The translations under genes were made by a program, and so were the position numbers. From positions 232,820 through 296,819 of the forward strand of contig CAJNOP010000055.1 of NCBI GenBank assembly GCA_905250075.1: DNA of 64,000 nucleotides, read 5' to 3'. Position 1 is the first letter of the stretch; the number at the start of each line of letters is the position of its first letter. This document shows, piece by piece, positions 1-12,499 of the stretch. The stretch is from Rotaria sp. Silwood1 (lineage: Eukaryota; Rotifera; Eurotatoria; Philodinida; Philodinidae). The notes beneath the pieces are model-generated. The model was given only the letters and a program-made list of their open reading frames with translations, searched no databases and was not told the origin of the DNA.

Positions 1-1082
1 TACAAATCTTCGAGTAATCTCGAGTTTCAGGAAGTGAAGTCAAACTCAACATTTTCTCGAACTATACAGCTTTGTAGAGAGTTAAATCCTCTACAAAAGA
101 GTATGTTTGCGTGTACAATGATTGCTTCTTACTGAATAGGATAAACATCTATTCTTATACGTAGTTTACAGTGGAGAAAGAAGAAAAAAAATTGTTGTTC
201 TGTTGCATTATATACATCGAGCTAGTGAATGAAGGAAAGAAAATTACAAGTATCCGTACGCCACGCATATAAAGTGACAGAAGCAATTTTTTTCCCTTCG
301 TTCTTCACTGTAGACTGAACTTGAAGAGATACATTCTTATCAAATTCAAGAAAAATGAATATTCGTGGGCTCAAACATATCATTTCGTGGAGAATTTGAT
401 TCTCTAGCAGCCTTATTGTTCATAAAAATTTTAAGTGTGATTTCGCTTTCTAAAAATCAAGACTATCAAAAAATCTATATGAGATAGTTATTTTAGTTAG
501 CAGTAAATTTGTCTTTTGTACAGGGTGTGTCAAAAGTCATTCACCAAAAAAGTTTGTATATTTTCAATAGGGTTGTACTGAATGGATTGGATTTTATTCT
601 GTCAATAGGAAACACTTCAAAGTTTTATTTCATATATATATAATGCTCAGAAATACTACTGAAACGTGGCACTTTTAGACTCAATATGCAAAAAAATTAT
701 TTCGACGAATTTCAGGAAACAACATATAGGTTTCTTTTTAATTATTCGAAGCTGTTTCCATTACGTGTTCTTTTCTTGTTGTATCAATATTTCTTTGAGA
801 TTTGTAAGAAATACGACATATCGATGTCAAACCTGATGACCACGCAAGTCCTAATATGATGCCAGTTTACTTAGTTCAGTTTGCATTTAAGTTTCTGATA
901 AACGACGAGCAAACCACTTTGAAGAAATGCATTACTCAGGGTGTGGGTGTGAGTTCATCTTATCTTAACTGAAAGACACATCTATATCCAAGTTTAATAA
1001 ATCGCACGCCATAAATATTCTATGCTGCATAGGTATTTTCATTTTCGGTTACGTTGAATGGTAAAACATTGTGCATCGCACC
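1..1082. other. Upstream flank of the ABC transporter, no gene seen
   Basis: No supported reading frame. The stretch is AT-rich and holds only short open frames. It should contain the promoter and 5' UTR of the plus-strand ABC transporter that begins at 1083, but no core promoter element could be picked out with confidence. Confidence 0.4.
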
Positions 1083-4000
1083 ATGAATGATACGCAGTCG
1101 CTCATATCAGGTGTAGGTCGTTATTCTACTGATGATAGCAATAAGAATAGAAGACGATCGTTGATTAACAAGTAAGATAAAGTTGAACTTTAGAAAGGTA
1201 TCAACGATAATATTATTTGCATATAGACTGTCTAATTGGCTTCAATATTTCACTTTCAAACATCTCGATCGACAATATGAAACATTGAATGATGATAATG
1301 ATCACACTAGAACTCAGCCAGTTATTGGATACTTTCAACTAGTAAGTGTATCAAGAGAGAATACATATTAAACAATGAAATGTTTGTTCAACTTTGCGGT
1401 AGTTTCGTTTTGCTGATCGACTTGATCTTCTAATAGTAGCTCTCGGTTTGTGCGTCGTCTTACTACATAGTATTGTCCTTACAGCACTAATTGTTGTTTG
1501 TGGACAACTTGCGAGTGCATTTGTGTCGCAATTGTTTATTGGTCAATGCTCTCTACAGCAAAACACATCAGTTACGGCTGGCAATAGCAGAGAAAGTCCA
1601 TGGATTGCTCAAATAAATAGTTTCAACTATGATCAAACGCAGAAGTAAGTCATGATCACGTAAAGTGTTGATGTACCCAAGCTTCTACATTTATTTACTG
1701 TTTATCAATATTAGACTCTTCCTGAATGAGAGTACCATCTTGGCGCCACGATGGTCATTGTCTACAGCCAAACTTAATGCTTATGTTAAAAAACAATTGC
1801 GCGGGCTATTAAGTAAGCAGAAATAACCTAATATTTCAGGAATCAAACAAAACAATTTGCATCTTGAATGTACGTAGTTTTGGGTATAGTGGAAATAGTC
1901 TGCATTATTCTTCGTTATTTTCTCTTTACCGTGACGGCCAGACGGCAGACATCTCGAATACGTATTCGTCTTTTACAATCATTGATGCAACGTGTATGTA
2001 TAACGCATTTATATTTAGGCAGACATAACGAGTGGGAGACAATAAGTGGTCTCTTAACTATTTTCTCGATATCTCCATTGATTATTATCGTTCAGACTTG
2101 TACTATTTGTAAAAGAAGAACTGTGCAATTCTCAACAAAAAGACATATTATGAAACACGACTGGGGATAAATGTTGAAGTAAGTTGTTAGAAAAATGACC
2201 CCATTTTCATCCTATCTCATAAACGTTGACAAGCATTGCTAGGCTCGTTCAGTATTTCTATCACGGTAGGTGACATTTTCAAAAGATTTTCGATGTGTAG
2301 TAAATTGGTTGCTGAAAATATTGCGGCAGGCGCAGATAGGCTTCTCAGTTATAGTCACAGTAATTTCATAGTGTTCTACATTTTAATCCCGTAGGGATCA
2401 CTATGCAAGCTTTTTTATTAGATAATACAGTCTTTTATATCTTTCAAATACTAAGAAACTGTATAGAACCATTAAGTACAATTGTCAAACAAGTTTTTTT
2501 TTCGCAACTTTTTCGTGTAGCATTTCATCTGTTACATTGTCGTAGTTTTTTTCGTAATGTTTTCACAGTTCATCATTTCAATAAATTTTCTAAAGCCAAC
2601 GTCATGTACGATCAGTTGACTCATATAAAAAAAAAACTTAGAATCTCTAAGAGCATCACATAAAAGTCTCAATATTTTAGGAGTTAAAATATTTTAAGAA
2701 AAAACGTGAACAAATAAAAGTGATTGAGAAACTATACTTAGTGTTTTCATTCAGTTCTGTAACATTTGGAAAATGAAGGCTATAGTCATCGAATATAATA
2801 TATAATTTTATGGAGCATTACAAAGTATATATTTTGGAAAAAGAGTACAAGCTAGAATGATGATAATGAATGAAGACATCGAAAAACAACGAAGGGATCA
2901 TTGATTCAGTTGCACTCATTAGAACTTCATTGAAGTTGATTGTTGTACACGTGGATTGCTTGTCTCTTTCTCTCTTTCATTGGTAGAATATTTCCTATTA
3001 CGATATGAATTCAATTGGTCAGTTCAGTATCAAACTGTTCAAGTAGGTTGTTTTTGTCGGTATTTGTAATAGAAATCATATCTGGCTTTCTCATCTCATA
3101 GCAACATTGATCATTTGAATAAAGGCATCGGTTTTGAATTATCAACGGTACTTGTAGCATTATTTTCCACTATTAGCAGTTCTTGTGTTGCCTTAATCAT
3201 CAATTGGAAGTTGACACTTATCATATTGTGCATTGTGCCATTAACTATTGTAGTTTCATATGCTTTTTCAAAGGTAGATGTAATTGCTAATGATTAATTT
3301 AGCTTATAGTAATTCTAAAAGGTCACTGCCAAAGAATCAAGAAACGAATTGGAGACGTATTCAAAAGCGGGAGAAATCGTTCAGGAAGTGTTCAGTTCTC
3401 TTCGTACTGTGCTTTCACTCAATGGCGAAAAATTTGAAGAGAAACGGTAAGGAATATGTATACTTATAAGTCAGCTTTGTAAGTCATGGGCCATGACCAT
3501 ATTCGAATCTTATGGTGCATTTAGATACGAAAGTCAATTACAGGCAATTCGCTGGAGCAGTGTGCGCAAAGGTGCCATGTTTGGCTTCTTTTCTGGGTGG
3601 ACTTCTCTTGTAGGATATATCATTTATTCAGTTGGCTTTGCATCTAGCTTATCTCTCATGCATGACACAAGAAGTGACATATTCTATTTCAGTAATGTTC
3701 TTGTGGTACATAATTTAGTGAATAAATCAGACTTGTACAAGCAACAGGTTCTCTATGTTTGAATAGATAGTGATTGTTTTGGCAAGGATCGCTAGTCATT
3801 TAGCCTTTAATAGTCCTTTCTTTCAATCATTGGAAGAAACTCGAGGTGCTTTAACGCCCATATTCCAATTAATCGATGAGGTAAAGATTTGCTTAATTTT
3901 ACGATCTGGTCTCTTTTCCATTACATCATATAGGAAGAGAAAATAAGTATGAATGAGACACAAATGTCGGAAGATTCGGTTGCTTGTGCAGAAACTATAA

Positions 4001-6667
4001 ATATGAATGGTGATATTCAATTTGAGAATATCAACTTTGCTTATCCAACTAGACCTGATGTCTTAGTTTTACGAAATCTAACATTGACGGCTCGTGCAGG
4101 TGAGATAACAGCTTTAGTCGGTTCAAGTGGCTCTGGTGAGTTTTCGCAAAAAGAAATCAAAGTCTAATACTCTATTCTTTGTTGAGCGAATAGGCAAGAG
4201 CACATGTATTTCACTTCTACTTCGTTTTTATGAACCTTTGTCGGGTCGCATCGCAATCCATGATCAATCGATCACCAACTGCAATTTCAAACAACTGAGA
4301 CAGAAAATTGGTGTGGTCAGTCAAGAACCTGTATGTGTGTTTCTTTGTATTCTAATTTTGCATTTGATATTGTTCTATGTAGATTCTTTTTGCCACAAGT
4401 ATCTATGAAAATATTCGCTTTGGTAAGGAAAATGCAACAAGAATGGAGATCGAAGAAGCAGCACGTCAAGCTAATGCCCATGATTTCATCATGCAATTAC
4501 CTAATGTTTGTATCAAATACTCTTTTCTGTTAGCATATTCTTTATTTCTGTTTTTGTAGAATTATGACACAATTGTCGGTGAACGTGGTGTTCAATTGAG
4601 TGGCGGTGAAAAGCAACGAGTAGCTTTGGCTCGTGCTCTTATTAAACAGTCAGCCTTGCTTTTGTTGGACGAAGCAACAAGTGCTCTTGATAATACCAAT
4701 GAAAAGATTGTTCAGAAAGCACTCGATCGAGCTTGTAAAGGTTTGCACGTGTCATTCTGTTTAAATTATATTATCTATGGTTACACATAGGTCGAACAAC
4801 TATTGTGATCGCTCATCGATTGGCAACGGTTCAAAATGCGCATCGCATTTATGTGTTGGATAATGGGTGTGTCATCGAACAAGGTACACACAAGACATTG
4901 ATGTCAAAAGAAGGAAGTCGATATCGCGAAATGATGAAAGCTCAACAGAAAATAAAAAGAGAAAATGATATCGATCAAACAACAAGCTTCACGCAAATAG
5001 AAGAAAGTGATCAAAAACAGATATGTACGTAAATATTTTTAACAAAAAGAACGCTTGGAAAGCAATCAGCTTTTTCAATTAGCGGAACGTGTTCGACATC
5101 ATAGCTATAATGAACTTAATGATGGAGACAAAGTAACGAACATGAATATGCTTGTGTCGAGATGTTTTTTTCAATTACAGTATACTTTTAATAGACATCA
5201 TCGACTACAAATCAACTACCTGTTTTCTTGCGACTTTTGTTATTGAACAGTCCAGAATGGATCATCATTCTGATCGGCTGCGTGGCTTGCCTCATTGGTG
5301 GAGCAGGTCAATCAATCCAGGCCATTCTACTCACAAGTACCATTTCTGTAAGGCATTTTTTTTCGTACAACACGATCAATATTGTTATAATTGGTTGTTT
5401 ACAGGCATTTGGAGCCTGTACCCACGAAGAGCGACGTCATCAAGTTTTGAAGTTTTCCCTTCTCGTTTTGTTGACGGGTATTGCGTTTTTGGTCATTCGT
5501 TTTATTCAAGTAGGAATACTATTCATATAGAGTTTTATATTTTCTACATCAGTAGTACACTGCATTTGCTGTATCTGGTTCAAAATTGACCGAGCGTATT
5601 CGTACAAAAGCTTTTTCACATCTTCTGCGTCAAGAAGTGGCTTTCTTTGATCGTCTGGAAAATAGTTCTGGAGCCATTTGTAATCGTCTATCATCTGATG
5701 CATTGGCTATTCAGCAGATGACTGGCACTCGTCTAGGCATCGTTTGTGAATCAATCGCGACGTTTGGCATCGGTATAGTTCTCGGAGTTTTGGTCAGTTG
5801 GCAATTGGCTTTAATCGTACTCCTCTATATTGCATTATTATTTCTTCTTGCTTTCATACAAATCCGTTGGCAAACACGATTGAACAAACACTCTGATAGT
5901 ATTCTTGGATTAGCAAGTTCGGTAAGACATACGTTTCGATGACAATATCATGTATACTGAAATATTGCTAGTGAATGTTCTTTTACTAATAGCTCGCTGT
6001 CGAAATCATTCACAATATGCGTACGGTGAAGCAGTTGGCAAGCGAAGCAGAATTCATACGCCAATTCTCAGATTTAATTTTCAAAGAGTTTAAGTTAGTC
6101 TTTGCATCGCATTATCTCTTAATCTTTAAGTATTATGGTTGCATAGATTTCGTCGAAATGATATAATAATATCTTCGCTACTACATAGTATCCATTGGGG
6201 CATTGCATCATTCATCTTGTTGTTTCTCTGTTGGGAGGCTCTCATCCTTGTTGAAAATAAAGAGCTGAAGATAAGCAATATCTCTATGTACATAAATAGA
6301 AAGATTTAGAATCTATTTCACCTACATGTTTTTCTAGTGTGTTTGCCTATTATACTTTCTCTACAGAGTCTCGGCGATTCGTCACAATCTTGTAAGTTAT
6401 TGTAACGATCGATTTCTTTTCCTCGAGTGCTCTTGTTTAGAATGCGTCAAATGACAGAGTCATTGTCAGCAGCTCGAAGTTTCTTCAATTTGTTCGATCG
6501 AATATCAATCATTGACAATTGTTCCATGGATGGTCAAGAATTGGTGAGTAATTCATTTAGTGAAAGCTTGAGTTTTGAACGGATTACGTTTATCTCATTG
6601 TTGAAATGCGTTGATGGTAGAGTGACTTCAAAGGAGAGATCGAATTTGAACAAGTCAAATTTGCGTA
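1083..6667 (+). CDS. ABCB / P-glycoprotein-type full ABC transporter, 3' end lost in assembly gap
   Basis: ATP-driven membrane exporter of the multidrug-resistance (ABCB) type; substrate unknown. I read 24 phase-consistent exons: 1083-1171, 1227-1341, 1403-1644, 1715-1812, 1878-1993, 2987-3042, 3102-3273, 3322-3446, 3525-3691, 3771-3880, 3934-4135, 4194-4330, 4383-4505, 4560-4740, 4791-5028, 5063-5132, 5195-5347, 5405-5509, 5556-5921, 5993-6093, 6147-6287, 6338-6391, 6441-6543 and 6621-6667. This gives about 1,103 residues against roughly 1,280 for the family. Order is TMD1, NBD1, linker, TMD2, start of NBD2. NBD1 is intact: Walker A GSSGSGKST (~492-500, split by an intron), Q-loop SQEP, signature LSGGEKQR (~597), Walker B LLLLDE (~621) and H-loop AHRL (~653). 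NBD2 stops at [12 protein letters not shown] where the gap begins. The ATG at 1083 opens a frame that splices cleanly into the conserved [10 protein letters not shown] segment. Most introns are 34-76 nt, but intron 5 is 993 nt. No inactivating change is seen before the gap. Confidence 0.9.
1994..2986 (+). other. Unusually long intron (993 nt) in the ABC transporter
   Basis: Exon 5 ends in LLQSLMQR at 1993 and the reading continues, in phase and with family similarity, as [12 protein letters not shown] at 2987. The intervening 993 nt begin GTATGT and end TTGGTAG. Other introns in this gene are 34-76 nt, so this one has probably received an insertion. I could not find terminal repeats or a coding relic in it. 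Confidence 0.65.
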
Positions 6668-6767
6668 NNNNNNNNNNNNNNNNNNNNNNNNNNNNNNNNN
6701 NNNNNNNNNNNNNNNNNNNNNNNNNNNNNNNNNNNNNNNNNNNNNNNNNNNNNNNNNNNNNNNNNNN
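6668..6767. other. Assembly gap (exactly 100 N)
   Basis: A run of exactly 100 N, the usual placeholder for a scaffold gap of unknown size. It falls at the start of NBD2 of the ABC transporter. The sequence after it (6768-7019) is AT-rich and shows no Walker A, signature or Walker B of NBD2, so at least several hundred coding bases are missing or the join is wrong. Confidence 0.97.
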
Positions 6768-7019
6768 TGAATAACTAAACGTAACTCTAACTTATCTAAA
6801 AATTCAGCGACAGACATTAGTAAAAAGAATACAACAGAAAACATTTTTCTAAGTTCTTGATTCTAAACGAAAATTTTCAGATAACTAATATATGCAACTT
6901 TTTCTAATTCATTTGCTTGTAAGTCTTATGAATAAAAATGTTTTCTTGAGACTATCACAAAGAAAGTTGTTTTATTATCCAATAAGCTTTCAACTGAATC
7001 CATATTGCTCAGCTACTAG

Positions 7020-7312
7020 CAATTAAGGTGTTTGTGTTGTCAGTTAAAGAGATGGCACATATTTGGGCCAAATGAAAGCTCTAACTGCCAAACTAACAAG
7101 CTTAAAATGTTAGCTGCCATTGGCTTGTCTAAAGGGAGATATTCGATTTTTATGCTACTCATGATTTGAATGTAAAGGAACATTAGAATTATTTACATTA
7201 ATTTTTTAAGAAACCAACTGAGTATTTTAATAGTAGACGTCAAGAATCTTCCTGAGATTTATCAATAGCATTAATATCATATTAGTTTCGATGTCTTCTA
7301 GCACTTAAGTTG
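7020..7312 (+). repeat. Left terminal inverted repeat of the 3.5-kb transposon
   Basis: Inverted match to 10263-10558. Easy landmarks are GGCACATATTTGGGCC at about 7053 and its complement near 10510. Confidence 0.88.
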
Positions 7313-7332
7313 AATCTAAATCAAAAATAATA

Positions 7333-8293
7333 AAGGGTGTCACATAAGTATTGTTCCCCTTCCAGTAATAGCCCTTTCTTATATGTTTTTTTTCGGTAGA
7401 AATGGCTAATATTTATAGCATATATACAAAATATCTAGATCTACTCTACGCTAGAATTTCAGCTTTCTATTTCTTATAATCATAGAGATACAAGTAACTT
7501 AAAATTGATAGGAGTTTTTTGAAATAGTAAACAAATGGGCCAGAATAGATGACTGCGTTTTGTATTTCATTTTCTTATCATCTAATGAGTTGTATTAAAA
7601 AACAGAATATGCCACCGAATGCAGCGTGAAAAGCTTTATACACTACATTCTAAAGCTTATTTTAATTGTGTACCATTTGTTTTAAAAAAATGTGAGACCA
7701 ATTTTCGATGCTACGGAAAATAGTCGCGCATTTTTTGAAAATAAAAGATACACAGTTAAGATAAGTTTTTCTATGTAGATTGCAGAGCTTTTCACGCTGT
7801 ATCTTGTGGTATATTCTTTTTTTTTAAGAAAAAACATTATAGCAATAAAAAGATGAAATAAGGAAAAAGGAATTTGTTCAGGTAGAAAAAAACGTGATCT
7901 TTGAGCATCATCGAAAACCGGTCTCACAAAGTTTTCCTTTTTTTGAAAACAAAAGGTACACAATTAAAATAAGCTTTACTATGTAGGTTATAGAGCTTTT
8001 CATGCTTCATCTTGTGGTATGTTTTGTTTTTGAATGCAACTCATTAGATGATAAGAAAATGAAATACAAAACGCGGCCACTCATTCTTGCCCGCTCTTTT
8101 TTTTCTAAAAAAAATTCCAATAAATTTTAAGTTACTTGTATCTCTATGACTATAAGAGATGGAAAGCTGAAATTCTACCATAGAGTAGATCTAGATGCCT
8201 AGTAAATATGCTGTAAATGTTAGCATTTTCTACCGAAAAATCATATAAGAAAGGGCTATTATTTGAAGGGGATCAAACTTATGTGACACCCTT
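7333..8293. mobile_element. Nested foldback/MITE element with TA target site
   Basis: Arms of about 300 bp fold on each other: AAGGGTGTCACATAAGT at 7333 matches the complement of ACTTATGTGACACCCTT ending at 8293. TA dinucleotides flank both ends (7331-7332 and 8294-8295), as expected for a Tc1/mariner-type target site. The centre carries an extra direct duplication: a GAGCTTTTCAYGCT..CATCTTGTGGTAT.TT-type segment occurs near 7787 and again near 7992. There is no coding capacity. It sits just inside the left arm of the larger transposon and therefore inserted later or was carried with it. Confidence 0.85.
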
Positions 8294-8498
8294 TATATAT
8301 ATATGGGTTTGAAAAATGATTTGTGCGTATAATTTGAAATTAAAGTGCATTGATGCGTCACCTGGTGGTCTATTGACCATTTCTTTGCAATTGGTGTTAA
8401 GAAATCACAGCGAAATATAATTACTATCGAAGAATTATTCTCTTTCGTTCTATGCTGTATTCTATCGAGTGAAAAAGTTTATTTCATCAAATTAAAAC

Positions 8499-10148
8499 AT
8501 GAATTTATTGAACATCACTAAATATCTTCTCGATTTGACTCAAACTGAATTTGGGTCTGAAAACTCTTCAACAACTACTGATGAAATTTTTGCTGCAGAA
8601 CGTTTATTCGAAGTTGTGAAATCATTTAAAGATAGCTACTTCAGTGAGCTGTGTACTTATGATACTGTCGAATTTGAAGATGAATATGATGAAATGACCG
8701 ATGAATAAGAGAGCAATGAAGAAATGACTGATGAAGGAGAGAGCGACGATGAAATGGACAATTATGATGAGAATTATCATTCTGATTTAAAAAATCGTTT
8801 TCCATTAGAAGAAATGGAAAATATAATCGAATGAATTGACCAACGTTCGAATGCCAGATTGGCAAATATTTCCCATTATTTTAGAAAATTCAAATCCATG
8901 ACTTATATTAAAAGATTTAGAGAATATATCGAAAACAACGGCACAAGATTAGAAAAATTAAAAGAAATTAAAGAATTTATGTTTAACAAATTTTATTTGA
9001 AAAGAACAATTGAAGAAGAAGCCATTCATGATGCTGATTTTGAGCTTTATACAATTCAAAAAGCAAGAGAATTAAATTAGTATACATTCAAGGCAAGTAA
9101 AATCGTTTATCAATACTTTTAAAAGGGAAAACAGAATATCAGCAAGAATATATAATAAAATTATTATTCGAACTAAATCAAACAGAAACGTCTGCAGTTT
9201 AAATGGTAATCAAACTTTTATTTAAAATTTAAATTCATGTCTTATTGTAATATACATATGTTTTAGATGCTCAAAACTGGATTGATAATAAAGGAACTGT
9301 AACATCAAAACATTCTTCTCATCAAATTTTAAACAGTGATCACTGTTCATTTCAACAAGAATATGTCCCACCAAGAATTCTTTCTTTTACTGGTGAACGA
9401 ATCATAGAAGTGGCTGTTCTAAAGAAGCACAACTTAACTCACTCTTATACAGTACAATCTGTTACATCAGCCGATGGTCGATTATTAGAAAAATTCTTAC
9501 TCATCCTTCAAGAAAAAGAAAATGAATTCGGTAAAAGAGTGCAAAAGATTTAATTGTAGCACCAACTGTTGTAGTAAGAGCTTCAAGATCAGGAAAAAGC
9601 AGCGGTGAAAAACATCATGCTTTTTTAAATGAAGTTCTACATCCGTTGGTTGGTAAAAAATTTCTTCTCTTCCTTGATTCTTGGAAAAGTCAAGCTGATC
9701 TAATCAAATTTAGAGCAGTATGTCCTAATCAAGACAGCCACTTATTGATTTTCCTTGAAGGATCAATCGGTTATATTCAACCACAAGATCTTTCTTTGTT
9801 TCGCTCATGGCGATTTATTCACGAAAAAATCGAACATTATATTCATATTAATCAAACAGAAATGACTATAAGTGATCGTTAATATTTCATCAACATTCAT
9901 TCCATTATTCACAATCAATTATCAGCTCCACAATTTAAAAATCTTATTAAGAATGGATTTATATGCAAGCTGGAATAACAAATGAAGCAATTGAACAGAG
10001 TGAAAAACTCAAAGATGTTTGCTTTAAATTTTGCGATCTGTACTGTTCAATTATCAATTGCAATGAACGAACACTATTAGTGTGTGCTTGGTGCGAAAAA
10101 ACTCTTTGTTACTATCATCTGATTGAAGATCTACATCTACACTTGTAG
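8499..10148 (+). pseudogene. Broken DDE transposase (Tc5/pogo-like branch of Tc1/mariner)
   Basis: Fragments of one transposase remain in order. 8499-9080 is a single reading frame broken by TAA at 8706 and TGA at 8832 and ended by TAG at 9078; its first part is very acidic. Past the TAG the same frame continues with YTFKASK, and a one-base shift then gives FKRENRISAR, the helix-turn-helix-type motif of CENP-B/Tc5-like transposases. From about 9268 comes a catalytic domain with candidate acidic residues in NSDHCSF, FLFLDSW and QPQDLS, interrupted by a frameshift near 9550. A tail at about 9963-10148 has a CAWCEKTLCYYH zinc-binding-like motif typical of this branch. Several stops and shifts make it inactive. 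Family assignment is from motif recall and was not checked by search. Confidence 0.82.
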
Positions 10149-10262
10149 TAGATTTGTTAAAATAGTATATTATATAATCTATTGTTTTCAGTTGAAATAA
10201 AATCGAAACTATTGGTAATTTAAAGATTCTGATAACTGCTAGCTGATCTTCATCTGTATTGA

Positions 10263-10558
10263 TACGACTTTAGTACTAGAAGACATCGAAACTAATATGA
10301 TATTAATGCTATTGATAAATCTCAGGAAGATTCTTGACACTTAATATTGAAATACTCAGTTGGTTTCTCAAAAAAATTAATGTAAATAATCCTAATGTTC
10401 CTGTATATCCAAATCGTGAGTAGCATAAGAATCGAATATCTCCCTTTAAGCAAGCCAATGGCAGCTAACATTTTAAGCTTGTTAGTTTGGCAGTTAGAGC
10501 TTTCATTTGGCCCAAATATGTGCCATCTCTTTAACTATCAACACAAACACCTCCATTG
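10263..10558 (-). repeat. Right terminal inverted repeat of the 3.5-kb transposon
   Basis: Inverted counterpart of 7020-7312. Beyond it, 10559-10781 is AT-rich 3' flank of the first receptor gene. Confidence 0.88.
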
Positions 10559-10781
10559 TAAGTGATGTAGTCTAATCATTCTTTCTTGCTTTGTGAAGAA
10601 CAAGTTTTTCTATACTCTATTATCGCATCATACCTCAGCATCACAAGTACATAATCTTCCTAATTAAATCCAAAAATAAATTCAAACAAATGATAGCGTA
10701 TCAACAATTAACAAACAAATACAAGTTTTTTTTAGTCAGTTTATTTTCTACTTTTTTCATAAATGAGAAAAGAAAACAAAG

Positions 10782-11762
10782 TTATAATCGGCAAGTGAGT
10801 CTTCGATACACTTTTTTCATAAAATCTGTCGATGCTCGTCGAAAAACTGTACCACCACTTATTGTATAAACATAAAATGGCATACCACTTGCTACAAAAG
10901 CCAGAATTACTTCAATATTATATAGAAAACTATTTATGGCATCTTCTTGTTCGCTAAGTATATAAAATGGTTTAAGTGAAATATAAAATTTTTGTGCTGC
11001 TTGTGGAGTACAGAATAAAGTTAAAAGAAAAACTTGTACTAATAACATTCGAAGTAAATGACGATCAATTTTTTTAATTCTTAATTCTTCTGTTCTTGAT
11101 GGTATGACTGTTGATAGAGTTGTTCTTGCTTGTATACGATTGTGAGCACGATGGACATTTGCAATAATCATTAAACCAAATATAATCATTATAATTAATG
11201 GAATTATTATTGTCATAATAGCATAAACTAAATCAGTTAGCATACGACATTCTACTGACTTGCCATAGCATTTTAATGGTTCATCATTCATATTAGCTTT
11301 ATAACAGATAATCATATGAGTATAAGAAATAATCGATACAATTACAACAATGACTATTTCTCGTTTAACATTTTTCAAATTACTCATTTGTCGATAATGA
11401 ATATTAACTGATGATAAAAACCATCGATCAATTGTAGCTAATGCAATTAGCCATATTGCCATTGTTCTGGTACTAAATACCATAAAAACACGAGTTTTAC
11501 ATACCCAATCCATTGTATTTGTTGGATCATGATGCCAACCAGCCAATATTCGAGTTGGTAAACCAGCTACAATAGAAATAAGACCGATAAAAGATGAAAC
11601 TAGAAAAAGTAATGCACATGGATTTGATCGAAGTGTTCGTTTTGATAGAATAAGACAATTAAGAGTGTTTCCTACTGCGCCAAAAAGAAATATAATAGGT
11701 GCTAAATATCGATTGAGTTGATCAGAAGTAAATTGTAATGTTTCAATAAACCCATCAGTCAT
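10782..11762 (-). CDS. Orphan rhodopsin-like seven-transmembrane receptor, array member 1
   Basis: Single-exon gene of 326 residues, a likely plasma-membrane G-protein-coupled receptor with unknown ligand. Seven hydrophobic segments are visible at about 18-40, 50-73, 87-110, 132-150, 178-200, 238-260 and 279-304. Class A landmarks include GN in TM1 (GAVGN), a TM3 Cys (WVCKTR) with a matching extracellular-loop Cys (VEC), and DRW in place of DRY. The usual CWxP of TM6 is replaced by FCTPQA, and the NPxxY of TM7 by MPFYVY. The chosen ATG opens MTDGFIETL, which aligns with the starts of the paralogues. A polyA signal, AATAAA on the minus strand, lies at 10740-10745, about 37 nt past the stop. 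It is the most divergent intact member, with a longer ICL3 containing TLSTVIPSR. It could be a chemoreceptor or neuropeptide receptor; sequence does not decide. Confidence 0.88.
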   Translation of the reverse strand: MTDGFIETLQFTSDQLNRYLAPIIFLFGAVGNTLNCLILSKRTLRSNPCALLFLVSSFIGLISIVAGLPTRILAGWHHDPTNTMDWVCKTRVFMVFSTRTMAIWLIALATIDRWFLSSVNIHYRQMSNLKNVKREIVIVVIVSIISYTHMIICYKANMNDEPLKCYGKSVECRMLTDLVYAIMTIIIPLIIMIIFGLMIIANVHRAHNRIQARTTLSTVIPSRTEELRIKKIDRHLLRMLLVQVFLLTLFCTPQAAQKFYISLKPFYILSEQEDAINSFLYNIEVILAFVASGMPFYVYTISGGTVFRRASTDFMKKVYRRLTCRL

Positions 11763-12499
11763 TGTAAATATTCTTGTTTAAAATAAAATATGTAAGATAA
11801 AGTATTCTATATCAAGAGCAAGTTGACCTGGAATCTAAAATATTTTCAGTCATACAATTGACGAAAGAATAAATACTAAGTAGAATAGTAAATTACAGAC
11901 GTTATAAGACGTTTTGTTCTATATTCAAGAAAATATTGAGATTTTCTTAAAGCTTTTTGAGTTGACGATGTTTTCAGCTTGTTTTAGAAAGTATACTGAA
12001 TAAGATCTTCTATTCAGAGAGCTAAGTAATAAATATCAACTTCCGTTATGTAAGCACAATGGATTTTCCTGAAAGAAAAAAACTAGATATACTGACCAAT
12101 AAGAGGATAATAATAAATTCATAAGTATCTCTTAATAAACTATTTTATCTCGCTTTTTATTCTAATTTTATCAAACTGAAGTGCACTAATCAAACTTCTT
12201 TATTTATGACCTGTTTTATAAATGTCATTGGAATATTGTCTTCCGATAGGCATTCTGTTTACTGAAGCGAAGTTCCATCTTTAAGAAAAGCGATTAATTC
12301 AACATCGTTAGGGTCTATTGTTCTACTTTCAATTAAAAATCTTTTGTAAATGCCTTTGCTCATCCTACCGATAACTCCATTTATTTTAAAACAAAATTAA
12401 AAAGCTTTTTATTCTTTCATAGTTCTACACCTACCTATCGTGCTATATATTTTCATTAGGTGACCTATGAGCACTGTAGATTAATCTCACTGGGGACAG
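11763..12499. other. Non-coding spacer
   Basis: Upstream flank of receptor 1 (minus strand). AT-rich, with no supported gene. A partial, very degenerate trace of the tandem repeat that follows may begin near 12400. Confidence 0.4.

Larger units (their letters stand above)
7020..10558 (+). mobile_element. Decayed Tc1/mariner-superfamily DNA transposon with ~290 bp terminal inverted repeats
   Basis: The left arm (about 7020-7312) and the right arm (about 10263-10558) are inverted copies over roughly 290 bp with scattered mismatches. The outermost shared bases are CAATnnAGGTGTTTGTGTTG. Between the arms lie a nested foldback element (7333-8293) and a broken DDE transposase (8499-10148, same orientation as the plus strand). 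No clean target-site duplication was found at the ends. The element lies between the ABC transporter gap and the first receptor gene and appears immobile now. Confidence 0.88.

Noticed and set aside
519-540. TACAGGGTGTGTCAAAAGT, which looks like a mariner-type end
   Set aside because: No inverted partner was found in the following few kilobases, so an element cannot be supported.
7682-7963. 93-residue minus-strand frame
   Set aside because: It lies in the duplicated centre of the nested foldback element and is low-complexity.
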